This document shows, piece by piece, positions 18,271-27,645 of a stretch of DNA of 38,145 bases (position 1 is the first letter of the stretch; each line of letters starts with the position of its first letter). This DNA is from Gammaproteobacteria bacterium. Lineage in GTDB: Bacteria; Pseudomonadota; Gammaproteobacteria; SZUA-140. Under the pieces are notes generated by a model. The model was not told the DNA's origin. It was given only the letters and a program-made list of their open reading frames with translations, and searched no databases. A program made the position numbers and the translations under genes. Location: positions 1 to 38,145 of the forward strand of contig WFVD01000023.1 of the NCBI GenBank assembly GCA_015491865.1, in the 5' to 3' direction.

Positions 18271-21114
18271 ATGGCAGATTATAAAAGCACTCTGAACCTT
18301 CCGAAGACCGCCTTTTCAATGAAGGCGAATCTCGCAAATCGTGAACCAGGTTTTTTGAAAGCGTGGGAGGCGATGGATCTCTACGGAAAATTACGTGAAG
18401 CGCGAGCGGGCAGAGAGAAATTTATTCTGCACGACGGCCCGCCGTATGCCAATGGCGACATCCATATCGGTCATGCCGTTAACAAGGTGCTGAAAGATAT
18501 GATCATCAAATCAAAAAGCCTGGAGGGGTTTGATGCCCCTTATGTGCCGGGCTGGGACTGCCACGGTCTGCCGATTGAGCTGATGGTTGAGAAGAAGGTC
18601 GGCAAGGCGGGGCATAAAGTTGATGCGCCAACGTTTCGTAAGGCGTGTCGTCACTATGCAGCAAAGCAGGTCGATAAGCAGCGTGAAGATTTTAAACGTC
18701 TGGGTCTCTTTGCTGAATGGGAGAAACCCTATCTCACCATGGATTTCAAAACCGAAGCGGACATCATCCGTTCGATGGGCCGCATCGTTGAAGCGGGCCA
18801 TCTTCATAAAGGTTTTAAACCGGTACACTGGTGTAGTGATTGCGGCTCTGCGCTGGCTGAAGCAGAGGTTGAATACGAAGAGCGTGTCTCTCCTGCAATC
18901 GATGTCCGTTTTGAAGTGCTTGATGATGAAGTGCTGTTGCAGCGTTGCGAGCCGGTTGATGATGCGGCGGGTGACACCCGCAGTAAACTAAAGAGTTCGA
19001 TCGTTATCTGGACCACGACTCCATGGACGCTGCCGGCTAATCAGGCAGTCTCTGTTAACCCTGGTTTTGATTATGTACTGGTGCAGTGCCGTGGCGAACA
19101 TGGCCCGGAAAGATTGCTGGTTGCGGAGGTCCTGTTAAAGGAGGTCATGATGCGAAGCGGTATCGAAGAGTACCGTGTGGTCGCAACCTGCGTGGGTGAG
19201 CGCCTTGAAGGGCTGAAGCTGCAACACCCATTTTATGAGCGAGAGGTGCCGGTCATTCTCGGTGACCATGTTACGAGTGAAGCGGGTACTGGTGCAGTGC
19301 ATACCGCGCCGGGGCACGGCCAGGAAGATTATGTGGTGGGAATGCGCTACCACCTGCCGATCGACAACCCGGTCGATGGTAACGGTGTCTTCCTGCCCAA
19401 CACGCCACTGTTTGCCGGGCAGCATGTCTTTAAGGCAAATGACAAGGTGATTGAAGTGTTGAAGGCAAAGGGTGCGCTGCTGCATGAAGAGGCGCTACAC
19501 CACAGTTACCCGCACTGCTGGCGCCATAAAACGCCGATCATCTTTCGTGCAACACCGCAGTGGTTCATTGGTATGGACCAAAAGGGGCTACGCAGCGACG
19601 CGATGAAGGCGATCAAAAAAGTGGAGTGGTTGCCGGAATGGGGGCAGGCGAGAATCGAAGGGATGATCGAAAAGCGTCCGGACTGGTGCGTTTCGCGTCA
19701 GCGCACCTGGGGGGTGCCGATCACGCTGTTTCTGCATAAAGAGAGCGGTGAGTTGCATCCGGCAACGGCCGAGCTGGTTGAGCAGGTGGCCCAGCGTGTC
19801 GAAGCGCACGGCATCGATGCCTGGTTTGAGATGGAGGCGGCTGAATTGCTGGGTGATGAGGCGGATCAGTATGACAAAGTGAGCGACACGCTCGATGTCT
19901 GGTTTGATTCCGGTGTGACCCACTACAGTGTGTTGCAGCAGCGCGATGCGCTTGCGTACCCGGCCGATCTCTATCTGGAAGGGTCGGATCAGCATCGCGG
20001 CTGGTTTCAGTCATCCCTGTTGACAGCGGTGGCGATGAGCGGCGAGGCGCCTTATAAATCAGTGCTGACACACGGTTTTACTGTTGATGCCAAAGGGCGC
20101 AAGATGTCGAAATCACTGGGTAATGTGATCGCACCTCAAAAGATCATGAACTCACTGGGGGCTGATATTTTACGTCTGTGGGTGGCGGCAACCGACTACC
20201 GTACGGAGATGAATGTCTCGGATGAGATCCTTAAACGGATGGCGGACGCCTATCGTCGCATGCGTAACACAGCACGCTTTTTACTGGCGAACCTCAACGG
20301 CTTTGATCCCGTATCCGACATGGTTGAACCGGGCAATATGCTGGCGCTTGACCAATGGGCGGTAGCGCGCGCGCAGCAGTTACAGGAGGAGCTACGTGAA
20401 GCCTATGGGCGTTATGAGTTTCACCTGGTCTATCAGAAGATCCATAATTTTTGTGCCGTCGATCTGGGGAGCTTTTATCTCGACATCATCAAAGATCGTC
20501 AGTACACCACGCAGGCCGATAGTGTTGCACGCCGTTCAGCACAGACGGCGATGTACCACATTATTGAGGCGCTGGCGCGCTGGTTGTCACCGGTGTTGAG
20601 CTTTACCGCTGAAGATATCTGGAAGCATATTCCGGGTGATCGTAGCGAGTCTGTTTTTCTTGAGACACTTTACACATTTCCGGTGGTGATTGAGCAGCCG
20701 CTTAGTCAGGATGAGTGGGCAACCATCATTGCGCTGCGCGAATCGGTCTCCAAAGCGTTAGAGGGGTTGCGTTCAGGTGGTCTTATCGGTTCCGCACTGG
20801 ATGCCGAAGTGGACCTCTATTGTGATGATGCACTGCTGGCATTATTGACAAAACTGGGAGACGAGCTGCGTTTTGTTTTGATCACCTCCTATGCTCGAGT
20901 ACATGGGGTTGCTGAGAAAACAGAAGAGGCTATCGAGGTGACGCAGAAAGATCAGCCAGCGCTGTGGGTGGCGGTGAAGGCGTGTGAATATGCCAAATGC
21001 GACCGTTGCTGGCACCATCGTGAAGATGTCGGTTCAGATAGCGAGCATCCAGCACTATGTGGGCGTTGTGTTGAAAATGTCTCGGGTGACGGTGAGTCAC
21101 GTCAGTTTGCTTAA
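18271..21114 (+). CDS. ileS: isoleucyl-tRNA synthetase
   Basis: 947 residues, the bacterial class I IleRS form. It charges tRNA-Ile and edits misactivated valine. The signature HIGH is at residues 65-68 in [14 protein letters not shown], and KMSKS is at 611-615. The CP1 editing domain includes the threonine-rich [15 protein letters not shown] segment. The C-terminal zinc finger has Cys910, Cys913, Cys930 and Cys933, as in the mupirocin-sensitive type of E. coli. The 58-base leader after ribF is AT-rich. ribF-ileS-lspA-ispH is a conserved gammaproteobacterial operon. Confidence 0.99.
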   Translation: MADYKSTLNLPKTAFSMKANLANREPGFLKAWEAMDLYGKLREARAGREKFILHDGPPYANGDIHIGHAVNKVLKDMIIKSKSLEGFDAPYVPGWDCHGLPIELMVEKKVGKAGHKVDAPTFRKACRHYAAKQVDKQREDFKRLGLFAEWEKPYLTMDFKTEADIIRSMGRIVEAGHLHKGFKPVHWCSDCGSALAEAEVEYEERVSPAIDVRFEVLDDEVLLQRCEPVDDAAGDTRSKLKSSIVIWTTTPWTLPANQAVSVNPGFDYVLVQCRGEHGPERLLVAEVLLKEVMMRSGIEEYRVVATCVGERLEGLKLQHPFYEREVPVILGDHVTSEAGTGAVHTAPGHGQEDYVVGMRYHLPIDNPVDGNGVFLPNTPLFAGQHVFKANDKVIEVLKAKGALLHEEALHHSYPHCWRHKTPIIFRATPQWFIGMDQKGLRSDAMKAIKKVEWLPEWGQARIEGMIEKRPDWCVSRQRTWGVPITLFLHKESGELHPATAELVEQVAQRVEAHGIDAWFEMEAAELLGDEADQYDKVSDTLDVWFDSGVTHYSVLQQRDALAYPADLYLEGSDQHRGWFQSSLLTAVAMSGEAPYKSVLTHGFTVDAKGRKMSKSLGNVIAPQKIMNSLGADILRLWVAATDYRTEMNVSDEILKRMADAYRRMRNTARFLLANLNGFDPVSDMVEPGNMLALDQWAVARAQQLQEELREAYGRYEFHLVYQKIHNFCAVDLGSFYLDIIKDRQYTTQADSVARRSAQTAMYHIIEALARWLSPVLSFTAEDIWKHIPGDRSESVFLETLYTFPVVIEQPLSQDEWATIIALRESVSKALEGLRSGGLIGSALDAEVDLYCDDALLALLTKLGDELRFVLITSYARVHGVAEKTEEAIEVTQKDQPALWVAVKACEYAKCDRCWHHREDVGSDSEHPALCGRCVENVSGDGESRQFA

Positions 21115-21129
21115 AGGACAGGTGGCGCT

Positions 21130-21612
21130 ATGTTGAAGTGGCTATGGCTCTCCGCGCTAGTGTTAGTGCTGGACCAGGTGACGAAGTACCTGGTCACCGA
21201 TTCGTTACAGCTCTATCAATCGATACCGATTTTACCTTCATTGAATCTGGTGCTGGCCCATAACACGGGCGCGGCATTTAGCTTCTTGAGCGATGCGGGT
21301 GGTTGGCAGCGCTGGCTTTTTACCGTGCTCGCCATTGTAGTGAGCGCTGTTATCCTGGTGTGGATTGTGCGCCTTAAACAGCATGAGCTACGCCTGGCGA
21401 TTGCACTGTCACTGGTGCTGGGCGGTGCGATCGGTAACGTGTGGGATCGCATCACGCTGGGTTATGTGGTCGATTTTATCGATGTCTATTATGGTGACTG
21501 GCACTGGCCTGCGTTTAATGTCGCAGACTCAGCGATCTGTATCGGCGCAGTATTATTAATAATTGATGCGCTGTTTAATAAAGAAAATCAACAGCAGACA
21601 GAAAAGAAATAG
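21130..21612 (+). CDS. lspA: lipoprotein signal peptidase (signal peptidase II)
   Basis: 160 residues with four hydrophobic segments. An inner-membrane aspartic protease that cleaves the signal peptide of diacylglyceryl-modified prolipoproteins. Conserved blocks are [30 protein letters not shown], then VVDFIDVYY and [12 protein letters not shown], whose Asp residues form the catalytic dyad. It starts 15 bases after ileS. Its TAG stop ends two bases before the ispH ATG, so the two are likely translated together. The fkpB gene found between lspA and ispH in E. coli and Pseudomonas is absent. Confidence 0.98.
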   Translation: MLKWLWLSALVLVLDQVTKYLVTDSLQLYQSIPILPSLNLVLAHNTGAAFSFLSDAGGWQRWLFTVLAIVVSAVILVWIVRLKQHELRLAIALSLVLGGAIGNVWDRITLGYVVDFIDVYYGDWHWPAFNVADSAICIGAVLLIIDALFNKENQQQTEKK

Positions 21613-21614
21613 TG

Positions 21615-22577
21615 ATGAACAACATTCAGGCAGAGCAGGTATTGTTAGCTAACCCACGAGGTTTTTGTGCAGGGGTTGAGCGTGCAATTGAAATTGTCGA
21701 ACGAGTGCTTGAGCAGTTCGGACGTCCCATCTATGTGCGTCACGAAGTAGTGCATAATAAATTTGTTGTCGAAGGGTTACGTGACAAAGGCGCTATTTTT
21801 ATCGAAGAAATTTCAGAGGTCCCCGATAATGCAACGCTGATTTTTAGTGCTCATGGCGTTTCTAAAGCGGTCAGAGAGGAGGCGAGTCAACGTGGCCTGC
21901 GCGTCTTTGATGCCACCTGCCCGCTGGTCACAAAGGTGCATCTTGAAGTGGTGCGTTATGAGCGTGATGGTCAGGAGTGTGTTCTGATCGGTCATGCCGG
22001 GCACCCGGAGGTTGAAGGGACGTTGGGGCAGTATAAAAACCCGGCGGGGGGCATCTACCTGGTGGAGTCGGTCGAAGATGTTGAACGACTGAAAGTGAAG
22101 AACCCTGAGAGGCTCTCCTTTGTGACCCAGACCACGCTGTCGATGGATGACACTTCTGTTGTGATCGAGGCGTTGCAAAAGCGCTTCCCCAATATTCAGG
22201 GACCGAGACGTGATGATATCTGTTATGCCACGCAAAACAGACAGGATGCTGTGAAAGCGTTAGCAGAAGCGTGCGATCTGATTTTAGTTGTGGGGTCGCG
22301 TAATAGCTCTAATTCAAATCGCCTGCGTGAGATGGCAGAGCGCCAGGGGGCAGATGCCTATCTGATCGATAATGCGAGCGAAATAGATGAAGCATGGCTG
22401 GCGGGTTCAAATGTTGTTGGAGTAACGGCGGGGGCATCGGTACCCGAAGTGCTGGTCGAAGAGGTGATTCGCTATTTGAAAGCGTTGGGCGTTACGCGTA
22501 TCGAAAATATAAAAGGTCGCGAGGAGAATATTGTATTTTCTCTACCTCGCGACCTGCAAAATCCATCTTTGGAATAG
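21615..22577 (+). CDS. ispH: 4-hydroxy-3-methylbut-2-enyl diphosphate reductase
   Basis: 320 residues from the ATG at 21615. A GTG one codon earlier overlaps the lspA stop. The last enzyme of the MEP pathway, making IPP and DMAPP with an iron-sulfur cluster. The three cluster Cys residues are Cys18 (RGFCAGV), Cys102 (DATCPLV) and Cys203 ([10 protein letters not shown]). The catalytic Glu lies in the FVTQTTLS / CYATQNRQ neighbourhood typical of the family. The 3' end contains a perfect 10-base inverted repeat (22515-22554) inside the codons for [16 protein letters not shown]. The next gene, pilE, is convergent. Confidence 0.98.
   Translation: MNNIQAEQVLLANPRGFCAGVERAIEIVERVLEQFGRPIYVRHEVVHNKFVVEGLRDKGAIFIEEISEVPDNATLIFSAHGVSKAVREEASQRGLRVFDATCPLVTKVHLEVVRYERDGQECVLIGHAGHPEVEGTLGQYKNPAGGIYLVESVEDVERLKVKNPERLSFVTQTTLSMDDTSVVIEALQKRFPNIQGPRRDDICYATQNRQDAVKALAEACDLILVVGSRNSSNSNRLREMAERQGADAYLIDNASEIDEAWLAGSNVVGVTAGASVPEVLVEEVIRYLKALGVTRIENIKGREENIVFSLPRDLQNPSLE
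22515..22554 (+). repeat. 10-base inverted repeat inside the 3' end of ispH
   Basis: GGTCGCGAGG (22515-22524) and CCTCGCGACC (22545-22554) are perfectly complementary. AGA/TCT inside them can extend the stem past a bulge. The spacer is 20 bases and AT-rich. It is within coding sequence, 21 bases before the stop, with no T-run after it. It could be an mRNA 3'-protecting structure or a chance result of conserved codons. Confidence 0.6.
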
Positions 22578-22629
22578 GGGGTGTTCACCGTCACCATCGC
22601 CCAGGTAATTTATTGTCTTGTAAAGAGCG

Positions 22630-23040
22630 CTAGTTCCAGCACTCCTCAACAGTGCCCGATCCTGATTTACCCTGCACGCCTGTACTGGTGAGCGTCAGAT
22701 TAAGGCATAAAGGGTCGGTCTGGCTGGCATTGGGGGTGGCCTGTAAGGTAAAACTTGTTGCGGTGATTGCCGGTGTTGTGATGGCGTAGTGCCCCTCCGG
22801 TGAAGTAGTATCAAATGAGCAGCTGCTATCGTTATAGGCGTTGTTTTCGCTATAGCAGCGCTCCAGGCTTTGCGCGGCCTCCATTAATGCGATTTTGCCA
22901 TCTGAGCGTTTTGCCTCTGTTACCTGGTTCACATAGGAGGGCATGGCGATAGCGGCCAGAATGCCGATGATCACGACAACAATCATCAGTTCGACCAGGG
23001 TAAAACCGGCGGATGTTTTGAGGGGTCGTTTTGAGTTCAC
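22630..23040 (-). CDS. pilE: type IV minor pilin PilE
   Basis: 136 residues from a GTG at 23040, with GGAGG 7 bases upstream. A class III signal, SAGFTLVELMIVVVIIGILAAIAMPSY, gives cleavage between Gly and Phe by prepilin peptidase PilD and has Glu5 in the mature protein. The globular part has Cys residues suited to a disulfide (CYSENNAYNDSSC, and a C-terminal ECWN). PilE is a minor pilin of the type IVa pilus tip complex in Pseudomonas, where it is the last gene of the fimU-pilVWXY1Y2E operon next to ispH; the same order is seen here. It could alternatively serve as a major pilin, but position favours the minor one. Confidence 0.93.
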   Translation of the reverse strand: MNSKRPLKTSAGFTLVELMIVVVIIGILAAIAMPSYVNQVTEAKRSDGKIALMEAAQSLERCYSENNAYNDSSCSFDTTSPEGHYAITTPAITATSFTLQATPNASQTDPLCLNLTLTSTGVQGKSGSGTVEECWN

Positions 23041-23082
23041 TTTTGTGCCTCCAGAGATACAGGTTGTCAGATCGCTTCATGG

Positions 23083-23427
23083 TTATTTTAAAGCTGGCCT
23101 TGAGAAAAACTTGGGTAGTATCCAGATTTCGGCAATTTCAGATTTTCCATTAATCGTATCGACTTTAAAGGCCAGATACGTTCCCTTTTTGAGGGTCTGG
23201 ACAGAGCTAAACTCGGTGCTCATCGAGTGAACCTTGACGTTCATCGAGAGTTTCCATGGTATATCATTGATTATGATACGGCCGGTTCTGATATCAATAT
23301 CATCTATATTGCCCTGCATATGGTTAAGTTTTTCTGGATAGTAGTCGGGTAGCCCCGATGCTGATATCGAGAGGGAAAATAGCATCAATAAAATGAGGCC
23401 GTTAGTTTTTAGTAGAATCGGTTTCAT
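23083..23427 (-). CDS. pilY2: PilY2-like small exported protein
   Basis: 114 residues with an N-terminal signal peptide (hydrophobic 9-23, cleavage probably near SASG). The rest is a single small domain with DIDIRTGRIIINDIPWKLS and then LKKGTYLAFKVDTINGKSEIAEIWILP, a beta-rich pattern. Position between pilY1 and pilE, and length, match PilY2 of P. aeruginosa (about 115 residues). Sequence identity to that protein cannot be judged here, so the name rests mainly on context. The PilY2 role in pilus biogenesis is poorly defined. TGGAG lies 8 bases before the ATG at 23427. Confidence 0.72.
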   Translation of the reverse strand: MKPILLKTNGLILLMLFSLSISASGLPDYYPEKLNHMQGNIDDIDIRTGRIIINDIPWKLSMNVKVHSMSTEFSSVQTLKKGTYLAFKVDTINGKSEIAEIWILPKFFSRPALK

Positions 23428-23475
23428 GATGATGGCTCCAGTTTTTTATCGTGTGCATAGCATGCTTGCCATGTG

Positions 23476-26400
23476 CTAACGTACTATTTCCTGCCATGAG
23501 ACGCGTCCTAATGTTGAGCTGCCCATGAAGTCGATCGTCGTTGAAGTGAGTTGGCCTTCGTCATCGGTGATCATCAGCAGGTTGCCAATGACGCCCAGCC
23601 CCCCAGGGATGCCCCCAACCCTGAAGCCACCCGCTACTTTACCATCGACCAAATCACTGCTATCAATAACTCCATCCCGGTTGACATCATAGGTAGGTAG
23701 TCCTGGCTGGCCGCCGTTGGTAGGGTCTACGACCATTACCCAGCCATCACCCTCTGGCAGACAGAGCTGTGAGCCAGGGATCAGGGTTGCAAAGATGAGT
23801 AATTTTCCGCGGACAATGGGGTCGACAGTGACACGTTCGCCATCGGTTGGCAGATCAAAAAACCACCCCATGTCAGAGGCGCTGTAGTCAATCGAGTGAT
23901 CGCTCATAACACGACTGGTAGTAGTAGAGCTAGCGCTATCCAGGGTCTGTTCAAGCAGGTCTGAGCGATTGAGATCATCAGCACCTTTATCCCAGATGCC
24001 GTAGAAGGTCTGTGTGTCGGTGCTTGTTTTATCGCCTGCGACAACATATTGCCCTGTGCCAAAGTAGACCATTAAATTAGGCTTATTCAGCAGAGAGGTA
24101 TTGACCTCATTTTGTCGCATGACAACCGGCCTTGAGGTGATTGGCTGAGGATTATTACTGTCATCCGTGGCGACAAATAGCGGTTGAGGTGTGATGCCCT
24201 GTTTGTAGGCGACCTTCCAGTCCGGGCTGCCTAGCGATGTATCTGTCAGGTCAAAGGCCCATAGGTTACCCAGTAGGTCGCCAGCGTAGACGCGGTCAGC
24301 AAGGAGATCGCCGGTGGTGTCGAGGGCGATAGGCGCAGAGAGACCATTGAGGGAGGTTAGTGAGCCCACTTCGGTATCGATTTTGAGGTAGTCAGAACCA
24401 AGTGTCCATTCACCATCCTGACCACCATCGAGGAAGATAATGAAGAGTTTGGCTCGGCCATCGCCACTACTGTTATAACCATTGCTGACGATGGCCGCCC
24501 ACCTGCCATTTGCCATTTTTGCGATAACAGGTTTGCTCATGGTGTAGCCAAGATCGGGGTCGTCATCGCTGGTGAATTCCCACTGCACTATCGATGAGGC
24601 GTTGGTTTCAGCATTGGCGAGTGCGGAAGGATCCGTGACATCGAGTGCAAAGATACCGCGGCCACCCGAACGAAGTCCCGCGACGAGCAAGGTGCGCCAG
24701 GATGAGTTAAGGTAAACATCTGCAATGGCCGGGCTGGCATCAACATAGTAGCGGTGGGTATAATTTGGGTCAGTGATGTAATGTAGCCCTTCGTTGGCGT
24801 TGTCAGAGAAAAGGACATTCGGGATGTAAGCGAATACCTCTTTGCCGGTATCCTCATCGAATGCGTGTAGCATGCCGTCATTAGCCCCGATATAGATAAG
24901 GCCATCACGGTTCGCATGGGTCGCTTTAAATTCAGAATAAAGGCTTCCTGCGGTAGTCGGGAATGGCGCAGCATCTGGATAGTTGGCGCGTGTTTTACCA
25001 ACAAAGACCGGGTTTGAATGAACCAGATCGCCGAGTACATTCGTACGGTCTCGGAAGCGCAATCCAGTCGATTCGTTGCTGCGATCACCTCTGAGGTAAT
25101 CGATTCTCTCTTGGCCGTTGCCATCTGCTGCCGATGGACCTCGATTGAGGTCTGCCTGTTGTTCAGGTGAGAGATCAGAGAGTGTTCTAAAGCGGATACC
25201 GGTTGAGTCTGAGGGAGTGCCCGTATCCTTTTTGTAGGTGATGACCTGGCGTGAGCTATAAGACTGAGTATTGAGCTGGTCGCCAGCATTCCATTTTGGA
25301 TTTGTGGCAAGAGAGCCATCAGGATTGATGTCAGTGGCAATCAGCTCTCCTTTCCAGTTATCAGAAGGGTTAAATAGTGCCTGGTAGACTGTTGAACCGG
25401 TATCGAGCGTGGAGGCATTAAAGGCGACGGCTGATGCGGAGCTTGCTCCTTTTGATGCGCTGACTATTGCAGCCTGAATGGCCGCAATCAGGTCATCCGG
25501 GTTTTGAGCACTAAAGAAATCTCCGCGACCATTAAAGGCGGTGTGCCACAGATCATCAATCCTGCCAGGATCTGTATTTGGGTTACGCCAGTCGAATCCT
25601 GGGTCTGATGGGTCTGAGTCTGTTGCATCGCCAGGTGTCTTGATATCACCTGGGTCAAGGTCACCGGTCACACCAAAGGCGACGGTATAGGTGGTCATGT
25701 GTTGGTGTGGTGCATCATCAATCCCAGAGGGCGGAACTTCATCGCTGAGGGCTGGCCTTAAGTCGCGCTCATAAAAGTGCATGGCAACATCTGCCAGAGT
25801 ATTACCCCACCCATCGGCGTAATCACCACCATCCCAGGGGCCTGCACCATCAGCATCTGTGTTGCCAACACCGGGGCCATCACCGTTATAAAAGCCATCC
25901 GTTAGCATGATGGTAAAATTCTTCTGGCACATGCCAAATTCGTCGGCAGGCAAGATGGGGCAGTCACTGCCACTCGCATCAAAAAAATTATCATCATCAC
26001 ATTCAAAGTAACGCCCAACATCTCTCAGATTTTGGCGTAATGGTGTGCCCCCATTAGAGCGGGTCAGGAATAGCCTGTCGAAAAGGGTTCTTTTGTTACC
26101 GACGCCAGGGTTAATATTCATTGTTTCAATCGGTAAGTTCACATCATCAATGTTATTAATAGTGCCATAGCCGATCTTTACGCCGGTGACGCCCTGCAGT
26201 GCTTGGCTGATAGCATACTTCACAACATATTCACGGCTGCGATGGTAGGTAAACCAGTTGGCAAAATTTTGTTGAGTGGTAGCATCCTGGTCTTTGATTA
26301 GAAATTCAGTCTGTTCGCCATCCTCATACAGACCGTCGCCATCGGTGTCGCTCCAGGTGTAATAGCGGAAGCCATCTGTTTTCAGGCGCTCTGTCCCCCC

Positions 26401-27048
26401 TTCATTGAATGTCCAGTTGTTTCCAGGGTCCAGGGTCCAGTTCCATCCCACTATAACTGCGGGGTCATCTGTGGTCAGGTTAATCCACTCGGTGGGGTTG
26501 TAGGGGTTGTTGGGGGCGTTCGTGAGTGATGCATCGGTATAAGGGTTACCTGAGGCATCAACACCCGCCCATGGTAGATAGGTTTTGGCAGGGTCAAAGT
26601 AGAGTGGGTTGAAGTCACTACTGCGAAAGCGCCACGCCTCTTCATCTGCCACAAAACAGCCTCTGACCCAGGTGCGATCAGGGAGGGCGATGTCGACCTC
26701 GGTCCATGAGAGATAGCTATTACTGCGAAACAGGGCGTTATAAGTATATGCAAAACCACAGTCAATAGTGCCATCATTAAAAAGATCGGTATGTCTATAC
26801 TCATTAACACCCATATTGGAGCCATCCGGCTGGGAGCCAGCAATAAGCCCATTTGGCGCAGTGACCATGCTCTCCCAGTGCATGCTGCCGGAGTCATCGT
26901 TAAGGAGCATGATGTTGGATTCTACTGCCGGGCCAACATAGAGCGGGGCCTGTTCGAGCACGCCTGGTGCGGCATGCGTTGTGTTCACCAGCGTGAGCGT
27001 GAGTAGTGATGCGAGACTCGAGATTAATAGCGATTTTTTTGCGATCAT
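23476..27048 (-). CDS. pilY1: type IV pilus tip-associated adhesin PilY1
   Basis: 1190 residues from the ATG at 27048 (AGGA 8 bases upstream); an ATG at 27081 would overlap the pilX stop. A signal peptide (about 1-28, ending THA) is followed by a von Willebrand A-like N-terminal region with the MIDAS motif DDSGS at 51-55. The C-terminal third is the PilY1/PilC beta-propeller, with WEFTSDDDPDLGYTMSKPVI and DRVYAGDLLGNLWAFDL. Two EF-hand-like calcium loops are visible: DTDGDGLYEDG from residue 234 and DVNRDGVIDSSD at 1121-1132. PilY1 is secreted to the pilus tip with the minor pilins. It controls extension/retraction, adhesion and, in Pseudomonas, surface sensing (family knowledge). Confidence 0.95.
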   Translation of the reverse strand: MIAKKSLLISSLASLLTLTLVNTTHAAPGVLEQAPLYVGPAVESNIMLLNDDSGSMHWESMVTAPNGLIAGSQPDGSNMGVNEYRHTDLFNDGTIDCGFAYTYNALFRSNSYLSWTEVDIALPDRTWVRGCFVADEEAWRFRSSDFNPLYFDPAKTYLPWAGVDASGNPYTDASLTNAPNNPYNPTEWINLTTDDPAVIVGWNWTLDPGNNWTFNEGGTERLKTDGFRYYTWSDTDGDGLYEDGEQTEFLIKDQDATTQQNFANWFTYHRSREYVVKYAISQALQGVTGVKIGYGTINNIDDVNLPIETMNINPGVGNKRTLFDRLFLTRSNGGTPLRQNLRDVGRYFECDDDNFFDASGSDCPILPADEFGMCQKNFTIMLTDGFYNGDGPGVGNTDADGAGPWDGGDYADGWGNTLADVAMHFYERDLRPALSDEVPPSGIDDAPHQHMTTYTVAFGVTGDLDPGDIKTPGDATDSDPSDPGFDWRNPNTDPGRIDDLWHTAFNGRGDFFSAQNPDDLIAAIQAAIVSASKGASSASAVAFNASTLDTGSTVYQALFNPSDNWKGELIATDINPDGSLATNPKWNAGDQLNTQSYSSRQVITYKKDTGTPSDSTGIRFRTLSDLSPEQQADLNRGPSAADGNGQERIDYLRGDRSNESTGLRFRDRTNVLGDLVHSNPVFVGKTRANYPDAAPFPTTAGSLYSEFKATHANRDGLIYIGANDGMLHAFDEDTGKEVFAYIPNVLFSDNANEGLHYITDPNYTHRYYVDASPAIADVYLNSSWRTLLVAGLRSGGRGIFALDVTDPSALANAETNASSIVQWEFTSDDDPDLGYTMSKPVIAKMANGRWAAIVSNGYNSSGDGRAKLFIIFLDGGQDGEWTLGSDYLKIDTEVGSLTSLNGLSAPIALDTTGDLLADRVYAGDLLGNLWAFDLTDTSLGSPDWKVAYKQGITPQPLFVATDDSNNPQPITSRPVVMRQNEVNTSLLNKPNLMVYFGTGQYVVAGDKTSTDTQTFYGIWDKGADDLNRSDLLEQTLDSASSTTTSRVMSDHSIDYSASDMGWFFDLPTDGERVTVDPIVRGKLLIFATLIPGSQLCLPEGDGWVMVVDPTNGGQPGLPTYDVNRDGVIDSSDLVDGKVAGGFRVGGIPGGLGVIGNLLMITDDEGQLTSTTIDFMGSSTLGRVSWQEIVR

Positions 27049-27080
27049 GATCGTATTCCTGGTTTCTTTATAACGCTTCA

Positions 27081-27623
27081 CTAGAAGATGCGGACATAGT
27101 TGGATTGAAGAAAGACGACGGCGCTATCACTGCCGCCTGTGCCACGGGCAGTAATGCGAAACACATAGGGGGTGCCGAGGGAGTCCAGTGTATCGTAGGA
27201 GCTGATGTTAAGGTCATCCGAACTTTCGTCTGCGAACGGGCCGGCAAACTCGATAATGAAACGGGGCTGTGAGGTGACGCCAGGATAGGTGCCGAAGGTG
27301 CCACGGTAGGCGATGGAGTTAACCCAGGTAGCATCTAACAGTACGGGTGGGTCTGAATCTAGTTCATAGAGCCCGAGTTCAGTGCCGTCGAAGGCGGCTG
27401 CGAGGGAGTTGATTTCAGTTTCGAGGTAGTTTTCACCATCCAGCAGTGCTGTTTCGGCGGTTTGTAACGCGAGCAGTGAATCGCGTGTGTTGCCTGCCAT
27501 CTTCTCTTCAAGGATGGTGCTGCGCATGGCAGTGACACCAATTAATGTCATGACAACCAGCAGCATCAGGCTGACGACCAATACGGCGCCGGTCTGTTTA
27601 GTGATGTGAGGGTATCTATTCAT
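27081..27623 (-). CDS. pilX: type IV pilus assembly protein PilX
   Basis: 180 residues from the ATG at 27623 (MNRYPHITKQTGAVLVVSL). A longer frame to 27731 overlaps pilW and has no pilin start. The N-terminal hydrophobic helix, then TAMRSTILEEKMAGNTRDSLLALQTAETALLDGE, is the PilX N-terminal signature. Like other PilX and GspK proteins it lacks the Glu5 of canonical prepilins; +5 after the Gly is Val. It probably caps the minor-pilin complex. It lies between pilW and pilY1 in the conserved operon. Confidence 0.92.
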   Translation of the reverse strand: MNRYPHITKQTGAVLVVSLMLLVVMTLIGVTAMRSTILEEKMAGNTRDSLLALQTAETALLDGENYLETEINSLAAAFDGTELGLYELDSDPPVLLDATWVNSIAYRGTFGTYPGVTSQPRFIIEFAGPFADESSDDLNISSYDTLDSLGTPYVFRITARGTGGSDSAVVFLQSNYVRIF

Positions 27624-27645
27624 AGCTCTTGTTATCCTGCTGAAA

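Noticed and set aside
24588-25340. 250-residue minus-strand ORF inside pilY1
   Set aside because: It is a different frame fully within the strongly supported pilY1 reading frame and has no family motif.
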